Shown here: one piece after another, positions 17,459-25,090 of the stretch
Position numbering within the stretch: position 1 is the first letter of the stretch
How the letters are laid out: each line of letters starts with the position of its first letter
Assembly: GCA_900541175.1 (NCBI GenBank)
Contig: UQIT01000004.1
Span: 62,001 to 126,000 of the forward strand
From: an uncultured Collinsella sp.
Lineage (GTDB): Bacteria; Actinomycetota; Coriobacteriia; Coriobacteriales; Coriobacteriaceae
Direction of reading: 5' to 3'
Length of the DNA stretch: 64,000 bases
The notes under the pieces: generated by a model
Database searches by the model: none
What the model was told of the DNA's origin: nothing
What the model saw: the letters and a program-made list of their open reading frames with translations, nothing else
Position numbers and translations under genes: made by a program

Positions 17459-18112
17459 ATGGGTTATTCGTTAGTCAATATCCTGGGCGGTCTTCTGATC
17501 GTGACCTCCACCATGGTGGTCGTCTCGAAGACCATCCCGTCCGCCATCAAGTGGTACGCGATCCAGTCGGTTGTCCTGGTGGGCGTGCTGCTCACCCTGG
17601 GCCTCACCACCGGTGCCACCGAGCTTCTCATGTGGGCCGCGTCGGCCTTCGTCACCAAGGTGATCCTCGTTCCGTTCATTCTCAACCGTGCCTACAAGAA
17701 GATGGGTTCGCCTGCCGATAGCACGCTGACCTCCTCCATCAAGCCGGCCTGGACCATCATCCTCACCGGTCTGGAGGTGGCCGTCTGCTTCGCGGTGGTC
17801 ACGCGCCTGAGCCTGCCCACCGCCGAGGTGGCCACTCCGGCCCTCGCCATCAGCTTCGCGCACTTCTTCGTCGGCCTCACGTGCATCATCTCCCAGCGCA
17901 ACATCCTCAAGCAGATCTTCGGGTACTGCCTTATGGAGAACGGTAGCCACGTGACGCTCGCTCTGCTCGCGCCCACGGCCCCCGAGATCATCGAGATCGG
18001 CATCGCCACCGACGCCATCTTCGCCGTCATCATCATGTCCGCCGTCGTCGTGAGGATTTGGAACGACACCAAGTCGCTCGACTCCCACGACCTGACCGAA
18101 TTGAAGGGGTAG
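17459..18112 (+). CDS. hyfE: Hydrogenase-4 component E (NuoK-like)
   Basis: Membrane protein of 217 residues, E. coli HyfE being 216. Six to seven hydrophobic helices are visible, and the C-terminal half contains the NuoK-like segment NILKQIFGYCLMENGSHVTL. AGGAGG lies six bases before the ATG. It is a Hyf-specific subunit that has no counterpart in Hyc. Confidence 0.92.
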   Translation: MGYSLVNILGGLLIVTSTMVVVSKTIPSAIKWYAIQSVVLVGVLLTLGLTTGATELLMWAASAFVTKVILVPFILNRAYKKMGSPADSTLTSSIKPAWTIILTGLEVAVCFAVVTRLSLPTAEVATPALAISFAHFFVGLTCIISQRNILKQIFGYCLMENGSHVTLALLAPTAPEIIEIGIATDAIFAVIIMSAVVVRIWNDTKSLDSHDLTELKG

Positions 18113-18115
18113 GCC

Positions 18116-19681
18116 ATGGATGTTTCAATGCTGACGGTCGCCCTGCTCGCTTGTCCTCTCGTGTTCTCCCTGATTATGGCTGCGCTCCCCAAGACGACGT
18201 CCTACAACGTCTTCGCGGGGCTCAACACCATCTCCGTCGCGGCGACCCTTGTCCTTTCGGTCGTCACCGCGGGAACCATGCTCTCGAGCGGGCAGAATAT
18301 CGACGCTTTGGGCCTGTGGCTCCATCTCGATTCGCTCTCGTCGATCTTCGTCCTTCTGGTAGGCATCATCGGGTTCATCACCGGCGTGTACTCCATCTCC
18401 TATATCAAGATCGATATCGAGGAGAAGACCATGCCGGCCGAGCGCACCAAGCAGTACTACGCGCTGTTCAGCCTGTTCGTCTTCACGATGCTGCTCGCCT
18501 GCCTGTCCAACAACATCATCCTCACCTGGGCGGCGGTCGAGGCCACTACGCTGTCGACCGTGTTCCTCGTGGGCATCTACAAGAACAAGCAGGCGCTCGA
18601 GGCGTCTTGGAAGTACGCGATGGTCTGCACCGCCGGTGTGGCCTTCGGCCTGTTCGGCACGCTGCTCATCTACGCGAACGCCGCCGATATCATGCCCAAC
18701 GCGCATGAGGCCGCCTTCCTCACCTCCATCATGCCCTACGCCGACCAGTTCGACCCGATGCTCGTGCGCCTCGCGTTCGCGTTCATCGTCATCGGCTTCG
18801 GCACCAAGGCGGGCCTGTTCCCCATGCACACCTGGCTGCCCGACGCGCACTCCCAGGCTCCGAGCCCGGTCTCCGCGCTGCTCTCGGGCGTGCTGCTCAA
18901 GTGCGCCATGCTGGTGATCATCCGCTTCTACTCCCTGTCCATCATCACGGTGGGCGACACCTATCCGCGAACGCTCCTGCTCATCCTGGGCACGCTGTCC
19001 ATCCTGGTGGCTGCCCTGTGCATCTTCAAGCAGGACGATATCAAGCGCCGCTTCGCGTACTCCTCCGTCGACAACGTCGGCGTGGTCGCGCTGTGCCTGG
19101 GTATCGGTGGCCCGCTCGGTATCGCCGCCTGCCTGCTGCACTGCATCTTCCACGGCTTCACGAAGGCGCTCGCCTTCTGCATGGCCGGTAACATCCAGCA
19201 CATCTACCACACCCGCGACCTGAACAAGATCAAGGGCGTCGTCGAGATCGCTCCCGTCACGGCAGCGCTCACCATCATCGCCCTGCTCGCGCTCGCCGCC
19301 TTCCCGCCGTTCGCCCTGTTCATCTCCGAGTTCCTCACCTTCGTGGCCGGCGTTCAGTCCGGTCCCATCTGGGTGGTCGTGCTCGTGGCCATCGGCCTCA
19401 CCGGCGTGTACTTCGCCCTTACCGGCATCGCGCTCAAGTCCATCTTCGGCAAGGCGCCCGAGGGCATGAAGCGCCACGAGGTGCCCGCCCTCATGATCAT
19501 CCCCGAGATCGCCCTCGCGATCGTGGTCATGTGGTTCGGTATCGCCACCCCGGTCGCCATCACGAGCGGCGTCGAGGATGCAACGTCCGTCGTTTTGAAC
19601 CAGAGCGTCGAAGAGCTCCACGAGGCCCCTCTCTACCGCATGGTGTTCAGTTCCCAGACCAAGACAAGTGAGGTGAATTAG
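18116..19681 (+). CDS. hyfF: Hydrogenase-4 component F, antiporter-like subunit
   Basis: Third NuoL/M/N-like subunit, 521 residues (HyfF is 526). Motif GTKAGLFPMHTWLPDAHSQA (about res 228-247) followed by PSPVSALLSGVLLKCA marks the proton-translocating core. It starts 3 bases after hyfE stops. With hyfB and hyfD it gives the complex three antiporter-like modules, implying more proton translocation per formate than the single HycC of FHL-1. Confidence 0.93.
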   Translation: MDVSMLTVALLACPLVFSLIMAALPKTTSYNVFAGLNTISVAATLVLSVVTAGTMLSSGQNIDALGLWLHLDSLSSIFVLLVGIIGFITGVYSISYIKIDIEEKTMPAERTKQYYALFSLFVFTMLLACLSNNIILTWAAVEATTLSTVFLVGIYKNKQALEASWKYAMVCTAGVAFGLFGTLLIYANAADIMPNAHEAAFLTSIMPYADQFDPMLVRLAFAFIVIGFGTKAGLFPMHTWLPDAHSQAPSPVSALLSGVLLKCAMLVIIRFYSLSIITVGDTYPRTLLLILGTLSILVAALCIFKQDDIKRRFAYSSVDNVGVVALCLGIGGPLGIAACLLHCIFHGFTKALAFCMAGNIQHIYHTRDLNKIKGVVEIAPVTAALTIIALLALAAFPPFALFISEFLTFVAGVQSGPIWVVVLVAIGLTGVYFALTGIALKSIFGKAPEGMKRHEVPALMIIPEIALAIVVMWFGIATPVAITSGVEDATSVVLNQSVEELHEAPLYRMVFSSQTKTSEVN

Positions 19682-19685
19682 CACC

Positions 19686-21458
19686 ATGGCAGAACCTGAA
19701 AAGAAGGACTACGCTCGTCGCTGCGAAAGCCACGTCGAGGCCCTGCGTGCTGCAGTGCCGGGCGCTATCGAGAAGGTCGAGTGGCAGTGCGAGGACCAGC
19801 TGACGATCACCGTCAAGCAGGACAAGCTGCCCGAGGCCGTCCACTACCTGTACTACGAGCGCTACGGCTGGATTCCCGTGATCATCGGCAACGATGAGCG
19901 CAGCCTGTGCGGCCGTTACGCCGTGTACTACGTCATCTCCATGGAGGGGGAGGATCCCGGCTGGGTGACCGTCCGCGCCGAGGTCGATCCCGCCAAGATG
20001 ACGTTCCCGTCCGTGACGCCGTTCGTCCCCGCCTGCGTGTGGGGCGAGCGCGAGCTGCGCGACATGTTCGGCCTGATTCCCGAGGGTCTGCCCGATCGTC
20101 GCCGCCTGGTGTTGCCCGATGACTGGCCCAGCGGCCTGTACCCGCTGCGCAAGGACTCCATGGACTACCGCTTCCGTCCCGCTCCCGCGAGCGACATGGA
20201 AAACTACGAGTTCTTGGCCGACACCAAGGGCAAGGAGACCACGCTCGTCCCCATGGGCCCGTTGCACATTACCTCCGACGAGCCCGGCCACTTCCGCCTG
20301 TTCGTTGAGGGCGAGACGATCGTCGACGCCGACTACCGTCTGTTCTACGTGCACCGCGGCATGGAGAAGGTCGCCGAGACGCGCCTGAACTATGACGCCG
20401 TGACGTTCCTCGCCGACCGCATCTGCGGCATCTGCGGCTGCGCCCACTCGGTGGCCTATGCCGAGGCCGTCGAGCGCGCCCAGGGCATTCATGTCCCGCC
20501 GCGCGCCCAGTACATCCGCGCCATCATGCTCGAGGTTGAGCGCCTGCACTCGCATCTGCTCAACATTGGCCTGGCATCGCACTACACGGGCTTCGACTCC
20601 GGCTTCCAGCAGTTCTTCCGCGTCCGCGAGAAGTCCATGGACCTGGCCGAGAAGCTTTCCGGTCACCGCAAGACCTACGGCCTCAACGTGATCGGCGGCG
20701 TGCGTCGCGACATTTTGGCCGAGCAGAAGCTCTCCACGCTCACGACCATCCACCAGCTGCGCTCCGAGGTTCAGGAGCTCGTCGACGTTTTGCTCTCGAC
20801 GCCCAACTTCATTGAGCGTACGAGTGGCATCGGCATCTTGGACCGCAAGATCGCACGCGACTTCTCGCCGGTCGGCCCGCTCATGCGTGGCTCGGGCTAT
20901 GCCCGCGACGTGCGCTTTGACCATCCCTTCGACGGCTACGCCGATCCGGACGTCCAAAAGATGCACGCCGCCACGGCCGACACCTGCGATGCCTTCGGCC
21001 GTACCGCCGTCCGCATCCAGGAGGTCTACGATTCGATCGACATGATCGAGACCATGCTCGAGAACTGCCCGTCGGGCCCCATCCTCACCACGGATTGGGA
21101 GTACACCCCGCACAAGTACGCCATCGGCGCCACCGAGGCGCCGCGCGGCGAGGACGTGCACTGGGCCATGCTCGGCAATAACCAGAAGTGCTACCGCTGG
21201 CGCGCCAAGGCCGCCACGTACAGCAACTGGCCGGTCCTGCGCTACATGTTCCGCGGCAACACCGTGGGCGATGCGGCGCTGATCGTCGGCTCGCTCGACC
21301 CGTGCTACTCCTGCACCGACCGCGTGACGGTGACCGATGTTGCCGCCAAGCGCGACCACGTGCTCGACAAGGAGCAGTTCGAGAACGTCTGGCGCGACAA
21401 GTCGCCGCTTGCGGGCGAGGGCACCATGGCCGCTCCGCTCGATGAGGAGGCGCTCTAA
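19686..21458 (+). CDS. hyfG: [NiFe] hydrogenase-4 large subunit
   Basis: Catalytic H2-evolving subunit of 590 residues. The N-terminal ~170 residues are a NuoC-like domain (WGERELRDMFGLIPEG); the remainder is NuoD-like. Nickel ligands are visible in DRICGICGCAH (about res 243-253) and in DPCYSCTDRVTV near residue 540. The protein continues about 40 residues past that motif. Whether the tail is removed by HycI cannot be seen; in group 4 enzymes HycI processes the C-terminus after the DPCxxC motif, and here residues follow it, so processing is plausible. Confidence 0.95.
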   Translation: MAEPEKKDYARRCESHVEALRAAVPGAIEKVEWQCEDQLTITVKQDKLPEAVHYLYYERYGWIPVIIGNDERSLCGRYAVYYVISMEGEDPGWVTVRAEVDPAKMTFPSVTPFVPACVWGERELRDMFGLIPEGLPDRRRLVLPDDWPSGLYPLRKDSMDYRFRPAPASDMENYEFLADTKGKETTLVPMGPLHITSDEPGHFRLFVEGETIVDADYRLFYVHRGMEKVAETRLNYDAVTFLADRICGICGCAHSVAYAEAVERAQGIHVPPRAQYIRAIMLEVERLHSHLLNIGLASHYTGFDSGFQQFFRVREKSMDLAEKLSGHRKTYGLNVIGGVRRDILAEQKLSTLTTIHQLRSEVQELVDVLLSTPNFIERTSGIGILDRKIARDFSPVGPLMRGSGYARDVRFDHPFDGYADPDVQKMHAATADTCDAFGRTAVRIQEVYDSIDMIETMLENCPSGPILTTDWEYTPHKYAIGATEAPRGEDVHWAMLGNNQKCYRWRAKAATYSNWPVLRYMFRGNTVGDAALIVGSLDPCYSCTDRVTVTDVAAKRDHVLDKEQFENVWRDKSPLAGEGTMAAPLDEEAL

Positions 21459-21459
21459 T

Positions 21460-22219
21460 ATGCTGAAGCTTTGGAAGGTCAACGCCAAGGCCGGCGACGC
21501 GACGGTCAAGTACCCGTTTGCGCCGTTTCCCACCAACAAGGACATGCGCGGCAAGCCCGAGCACAACGCGGAGCTCTGCATCGCCTGCGGTGCCTGCGGC
21601 GTGGCGTGCCCGGCCGATGCCATTCGCATGGACACCGACCTTGCGGCCGATACCATTACCTGGTCGATCGACTACGGTCGCTGCATCTTTTGCGGCCGCT
21701 GCGAGGAGGCCTGCCCCATGGAGGCCATCAAGCTCACCGAGGAGTTTGAGCTGGCCGTCATGAGCAAGGACGACCTTACCAGCAAGAGCGTCTATACGCT
21801 CGAGCACTGCTCGCGTTGCGGCAAGCCGTTTGCCCCGCACAAGGAGATCGACTACGCCAAGCGCCTGCTGCAAAAGGCCGGCGGCATGGAGGCCGAGCAG
21901 GCCGCCCGTACCGTCGGTATGTGCCAGGAGTGCAAGCGCGAGCTCGACGCCCTGCGCGCCGCCTCGGCCGTAAAGACCGGCAACGCTGCCGGTATGGCTG
22001 CCAACCAGACACCTGCCGTCCGCCAGCCCCCGACCGAGCGCTGCCAACGAGACACTTGCGTCCGGCGAGCCCCAGGGCCCCGGCATGGAGTATCTGGGCG
22101 GCCACGGCGTGAACCCGGAGTATATCGACCGCGAGCTCAACCCCGATGCGCCCGAGATTCCCGCCGGTCCGGCGCCGGTCGAGGGCATCATCATGGATTT
22201 TGATACGAAGGAGGAGTAA
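21460..22219 (+). CDS. hyfH: Hydrogenase-4 component H (HycF-like ferredoxin) with a frameshift in its tail
   Basis: Two-cluster ferredoxin subunit linking HyfA to the hydrogenase. From ATG 21460 (MLKLWKVNAKAGD) it has CIACGACGVACP (Cys40-50) and CIFCGRCEEACP (Cys75-85), then CSRC (117-120) and CQEC (155-158), as in HycF. After about residue 187 the frame turns into arginine-rich nonsense and would stop at 22203. The +1 frame from 22022 instead reads GMEYLGGHGVNPEYIDRELN ... DFDTKEE and stops at 22217, two bases before hyfI with its AAGGAGGAG site. The switch lies at a CCCCC run (22026-22030), so one extra C explains it. The cluster core is intact. It could be a real frameshift, a sequencing error or, less likely, recoding. 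Confidence 0.85.
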
Positions 22220-22221
22220 CC

Positions 22222-23004
22222 ATGGCCGAACCCACGCTTTTGCCCGAGCGGCTTCAGTACCGCCCGACCAAGATCGAGCTCGACGAGAGCATCGAGAAGG
22301 CCAAGGCGACCCTTCTTAAGAAGATCAAGCGCTCGGTGTACGTCTACCGTGTTGACTGTGGCGGCTGCAACGGCTGCGAGATCGAGATCTTCGGTTCCAT
22401 CACGCCCGTCTTCGACGTCGAGCGCTTTGGCATCAAGGTCGTGCCCTCGCCCCGTCACGCCGATGTGCTGCTGTACACCGGCGCTGTGACGCGTGCCATG
22501 CGCATGCCGGCCCTGCGCGCCTTTGAGGCCGCACCCGATCCCAAGATCGTGGTGTCCTATGGCGCGTGCGGCTGCACCGGCGGCATCTTCTACGACAACT
22601 ACTGCGTCTGGGGCGGCACGGACAAGATTCTGCCGGTCGACGTCTACATCCCCGGCTGCCCGCCCAGCCCCGCGCAGACCATCTACGGCTTCGCCATGGC
22701 ACTCGGTCTGCTGGACCAAAAGCTCCATGCCGAGACCACGGTGGAGGCCGCCGGCGAGCAGGCCGATATCCTGCACCCCGGCGTGCCGTACAAGCTGCGC
22801 GTTGCCATCGAGCGCGAGGCTCGCGCCATGAGCGGCTACCGTTACGGCCGCGACCTGGCCAACGAGTTTATGGATACGCTCGAGGGCGCGCCCAAGGGCG
22901 ATATCCGCGGTGCCATGGCGCTGCTCATCGACAAGCAGGACGATCCGCGCCGCGTCGAGGTGTACTCGGCGCTGCAGGATCTGGTGCTGGCCGGAGGTCG
23001 CTAG
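22222..23004 (+). CDS. hyfI: [NiFe] hydrogenase-4 small subunit (NuoB-like)
   Basis: A 260-residue small subunit carrying the proximal [4Fe-4S] cluster. Ligand motifs are VDCGGCNGCE (Cys46/49), GACGCTGG and PGCPPSPAQT. The N-terminus lacks a Tat signal, consistent with a cytoplasm-facing group 4 enzyme. The C-terminal extension (from about residue 175, KLRVAIEREARAMSGYRYG) is longer than NuoB, as in HycG/HyfI. AAGGAGGAG precedes the start. Confidence 0.95.
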   Translation: MAEPTLLPERLQYRPTKIELDESIEKAKATLLKKIKRSVYVYRVDCGGCNGCEIEIFGSITPVFDVERFGIKVVPSPRHADVLLYTGAVTRAMRMPALRAFEAAPDPKIVVSYGACGCTGGIFYDNYCVWGGTDKILPVDVYIPGCPPSPAQTIYGFAMALGLLDQKLHAETTVEAAGEQADILHPGVPYKLRVAIEREARAMSGYRYGRDLANEFMDTLEGAPKGDIRGAMALLIDKQDDPRRVEVYSALQDLVLAGGR

Positions 23005-23586
23005 ATGGAGCTCACGGACCGCTCTGGTTACTTCGCGGGCCCCGGTATGCTCGGCGGCTCCTTTGGCGATGCCTCGCGCGCAAGCGACGAGGCCGCCGAG
23101 GGCGTCGCCGACCCCTGCCTGGGCCATGCGCCCGACCAGGTGGTCTTTTACGAGCTCACGCGTAAGTTTGTGGAGACCGAGGAAGACGTTCCCCAGGAGG
23201 CCTGCGACGTGCTGTACTACACGCTCGCCGTGGGCCACCACACCGGCGTGCTCGACTGCTTTGAGCCGCGTCTGTCGGTGCCGGTGGATGTGTTCTATTC
23301 GCTCGTCGACGCGTTGCCGGAGGGGGAGGCCCGGACTAAGTTTGAGGCCATTCGCTTCTTTGGCGAGTGCCAGCTCGACAAGGCGGCGGTGCCGTCGCTG
23401 CTCGAGGCCTGCGACACATTACTCGACGAGCGCGGTTTTCGCGGGTCGGCCAAGGCCGGCATCTCGGTGTTCGACGACGACTTTGGCCTGCATGCCCAGC
23501 AGGTCGCGTTCTTAATGAAGTTCCGCGATTTGGTGGAGCGCGTGCGCGATGTGTCGGGCGTGTATCTGACGGGAAGGTTGCAGTAA
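23005..23586 (+). CDS. hycH: Formate hydrogenlyase maturation protein HycH/HyfJ
   Basis: A 193-residue protein of the HycH family, needed for hydrogenase-3/4 large-subunit maturation but not part of the final complex. Recognisable segments are VVFYELTRKFVETEEDVPQE and VLYYTLAVGHHTGVLDCFEP, then FRFF-like KFEAIRFFGECQ. It begins directly after the hyfI stop codon and overlaps the protease gene by one base (TAATG). HyfJ is an equally valid name. Confidence 0.85.
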   Translation: MELTDRSGYFAGPGMLGGSFGDASRASDEAAEGVADPCLGHAPDQVVFYELTRKFVETEEDVPQEACDVLYYTLAVGHHTGVLDCFEPRLSVPVDVFYSLVDALPEGEARTKFEAIRFFGECQLDKAAVPSLLEACDTLLDERGFRGSAKAGISVFDDDFGLHAQQVAFLMKFRDLVERVRDVSGVYLTGRLQ

Positions 23587-24089
23587 TGGGTCACGTTGTG
23601 GATGGACGTGTGAACGGCGCCCCATTTGCGGGTATCGTGCTCACGGCGGGAAGCGTACTGCGTGCCGACGATGCCGCCGGCCCCGTGCTCTCCAAAAAGA
23701 TGGAGGACGCGCCGCTTGCCGGCTGGTACACCATCGATGGCGGTCAGACGCCCGAGGATGACATCATCGAGGTCAAGCGCGAGCGTCCACCGCGTTTGGT
23801 ATTGGTCGATGCCGCCGACATGGCGCTGCCCGTCGGCGCCATCCGCTTGCTCGACAAACGTGATGTGGCCCGCAAGTCGATGTTCACCACGCATTCGCTT
23901 CCCTTGTCGATTCTGATCGAAGAGATTGAGCAATCGTGCGAAGATATCGTCTTCATAGGGATTCAGCCGGGCGATACGGAGTTCTATAACCCCATGTCCC
24001 CGGAGGTCTTTGAGGCCGTCGACGCCGTGTACGACGCCGTGGCCGCCAACGACTTTTCCCACTTTGTCCGCTTGGGGCAGGAGCAATAG
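23586..24089 (+). CDS. hycI: Hydrogenase maturation endopeptidase HycI
   Basis: A 167-residue nickel-sensing peptidase that trims the large-subunit C-terminus after nickel insertion. The family opening GSVLRADDAAGP (res 23-34; GDDGxGP in E. coli) supplies the first acidic ligand. LVLVDAADM carries the second and TTHSLPLS the histidine. Start overlaps hycH by one base. It completes the maturation pair beside the structural genes; the general hyp genes are not in the window. Confidence 0.88.
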   Translation: MGHVVDGRVNGAPFAGIVLTAGSVLRADDAAGPVLSKKMEDAPLAGWYTIDGGQTPEDDIIEVKRERPPRLVLVDAADMALPVGAIRLLDKRDVARKSMFTTHSLPLSILIEEIEQSCEDIVFIGIQPGDTEFYNPMSPEVFEAVDAVYDAVAANDFSHFVRLGQEQ

Positions 24090-24128
24090 CAGCGCTTGTC
24101 TCTGCTGAATAGGAAAGAAGTGATTGAC

Positions 24129-24968
24129 ATGGCAGATTCCAAGGTGGAGTATCCCACTCCCGATTGCCTGGCGCCCGCCGCGATCGAGGCCAAGACCGAG
24201 GCCGCCGGCGTGACCAAGGCCAACCTGCCGGTCGCTAAGGCCTTTCTGTTGGCAATGTTCGCCGGCGCGTTTATCGCCTTCGGCGGCCTGTTCTTTACGG
24301 TGTTTTTGAGCGACAGCACGCTGGGCTGGGGTGCCCAGCGCGTCGTGGGCGGCCTGTGCTTTTGCCTGGGCCTGGTGCTGGTGCTGGTGTGCGGCGCCGA
24401 GCTGTTTACCGGCAATTCGCTTATGGTCTGCGCGCTCAAGAGCAAAAAGATCACCCTTGTCCAGATGCTTAAGGCCTGGGTCGTCGTGTGGGTCGGCAAT
24501 TTTGTCGGTGCTCTGTTCATCGTCTTTTTGGTGTACATGGCCGGCATCTATAAACTCAACGGCGAGGCGGTCGCCAACTCCATGGTGAGCGTCGCCGCCG
24601 GCAAGGTGACGATCGACTGGGTGACGATCTTCTTCCGTGGCATCCTGTGCAACATCTTTGTGTGCCTGGCCGTGTGGATCGGTACCGCCGGCAAGACCGT
24701 GGTCGATAAGGTTGTGGGCATTCTGCTGCCCATCGCCGCTTTTGTGGCCTGCGGTTTTGAGCACTGCGTCGCCAACATGTACTTTTTGCCCATGGGTGCC
24801 GTGATGCACGCGTTCGGCTATGGTGCCGACGTCGCCGGCGCCGATGCACTCAACGCTGCGGGCATTGCGTTTAACTTGTCCGCCGCCACGCTGGGCAACA
24901 TCGTGGGCGGCGCGGTTCTGATCGCGCTCGGCTACTGGTTTATCTACGCTAAGAAGTCCGAGGCGTAA
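24129..24968 (+). CDS. focA: Formate/nitrite transporter family protein
   Basis: FNT-family pentameric channel subunit of 279 residues with six membrane segments. AGAFIAFGGLFFTVFLSD lies in TM1-2, and CGAELFTGNSLMV is the conserved omega-loop region of TM2. CGFEHCVANMYFLPMGA contains the conserved histidine of the channel (FEHxxANM). ATG 24129 follows GAAAGAAG; the leading MSLLNRKEVID is upstream noise. As last gene of the locus it should import or export formate for the hydrogenlyase. A terminator follows. Confidence 0.93.
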   Translation: MADSKVEYPTPDCLAPAAIEAKTEAAGVTKANLPVAKAFLLAMFAGAFIAFGGLFFTVFLSDSTLGWGAQRVVGGLCFCLGLVLVLVCGAELFTGNSLMVCALKSKKITLVQMLKAWVVVWVGNFVGALFIVFLVYMAGIYKLNGEAVANSMVSVAAGKVTIDWVTIFFRGILCNIFVCLAVWIGTAGKTVVDKVVGILLPIAAFVACGFEHCVANMYFLPMGAVMHAFGYGADVAGADALNAAGIAFNLSAATLGNIVGGAVLIALGYWFIYAKKSEA

Positions 24969-24990
24969 GGTACCGTCTGTTTGACGTTGG

Positions 24991-25026
24991 GCCTCCCGCG
25001 GGGCGTTGCCGTGCGGGAGGCTATTT
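24991..25026 (+). terminator. Terminator after focA
   Basis: GCCTCCCGC (24991-24999) pairs with GCGGGAGGC (25013-25021), then TATTT. It ends the formate hydrogenlyase transcription unit. Confidence 0.75.
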
Positions 25027-25090
25027 GGGTCTGGGGCTCGTTGTCGGGCTGTTGCCCTGTTGTGTTTGGCTGATGAAAAGGGTAATCGAG

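Noticed and set aside
22020..22031. Programmed ribosomal frameshift in hyfH
   Set aside because: The C run lacks a recognisable slippery heptamer with a downstream stimulator. A plain indel is simpler, so this is kept only as a remote option.
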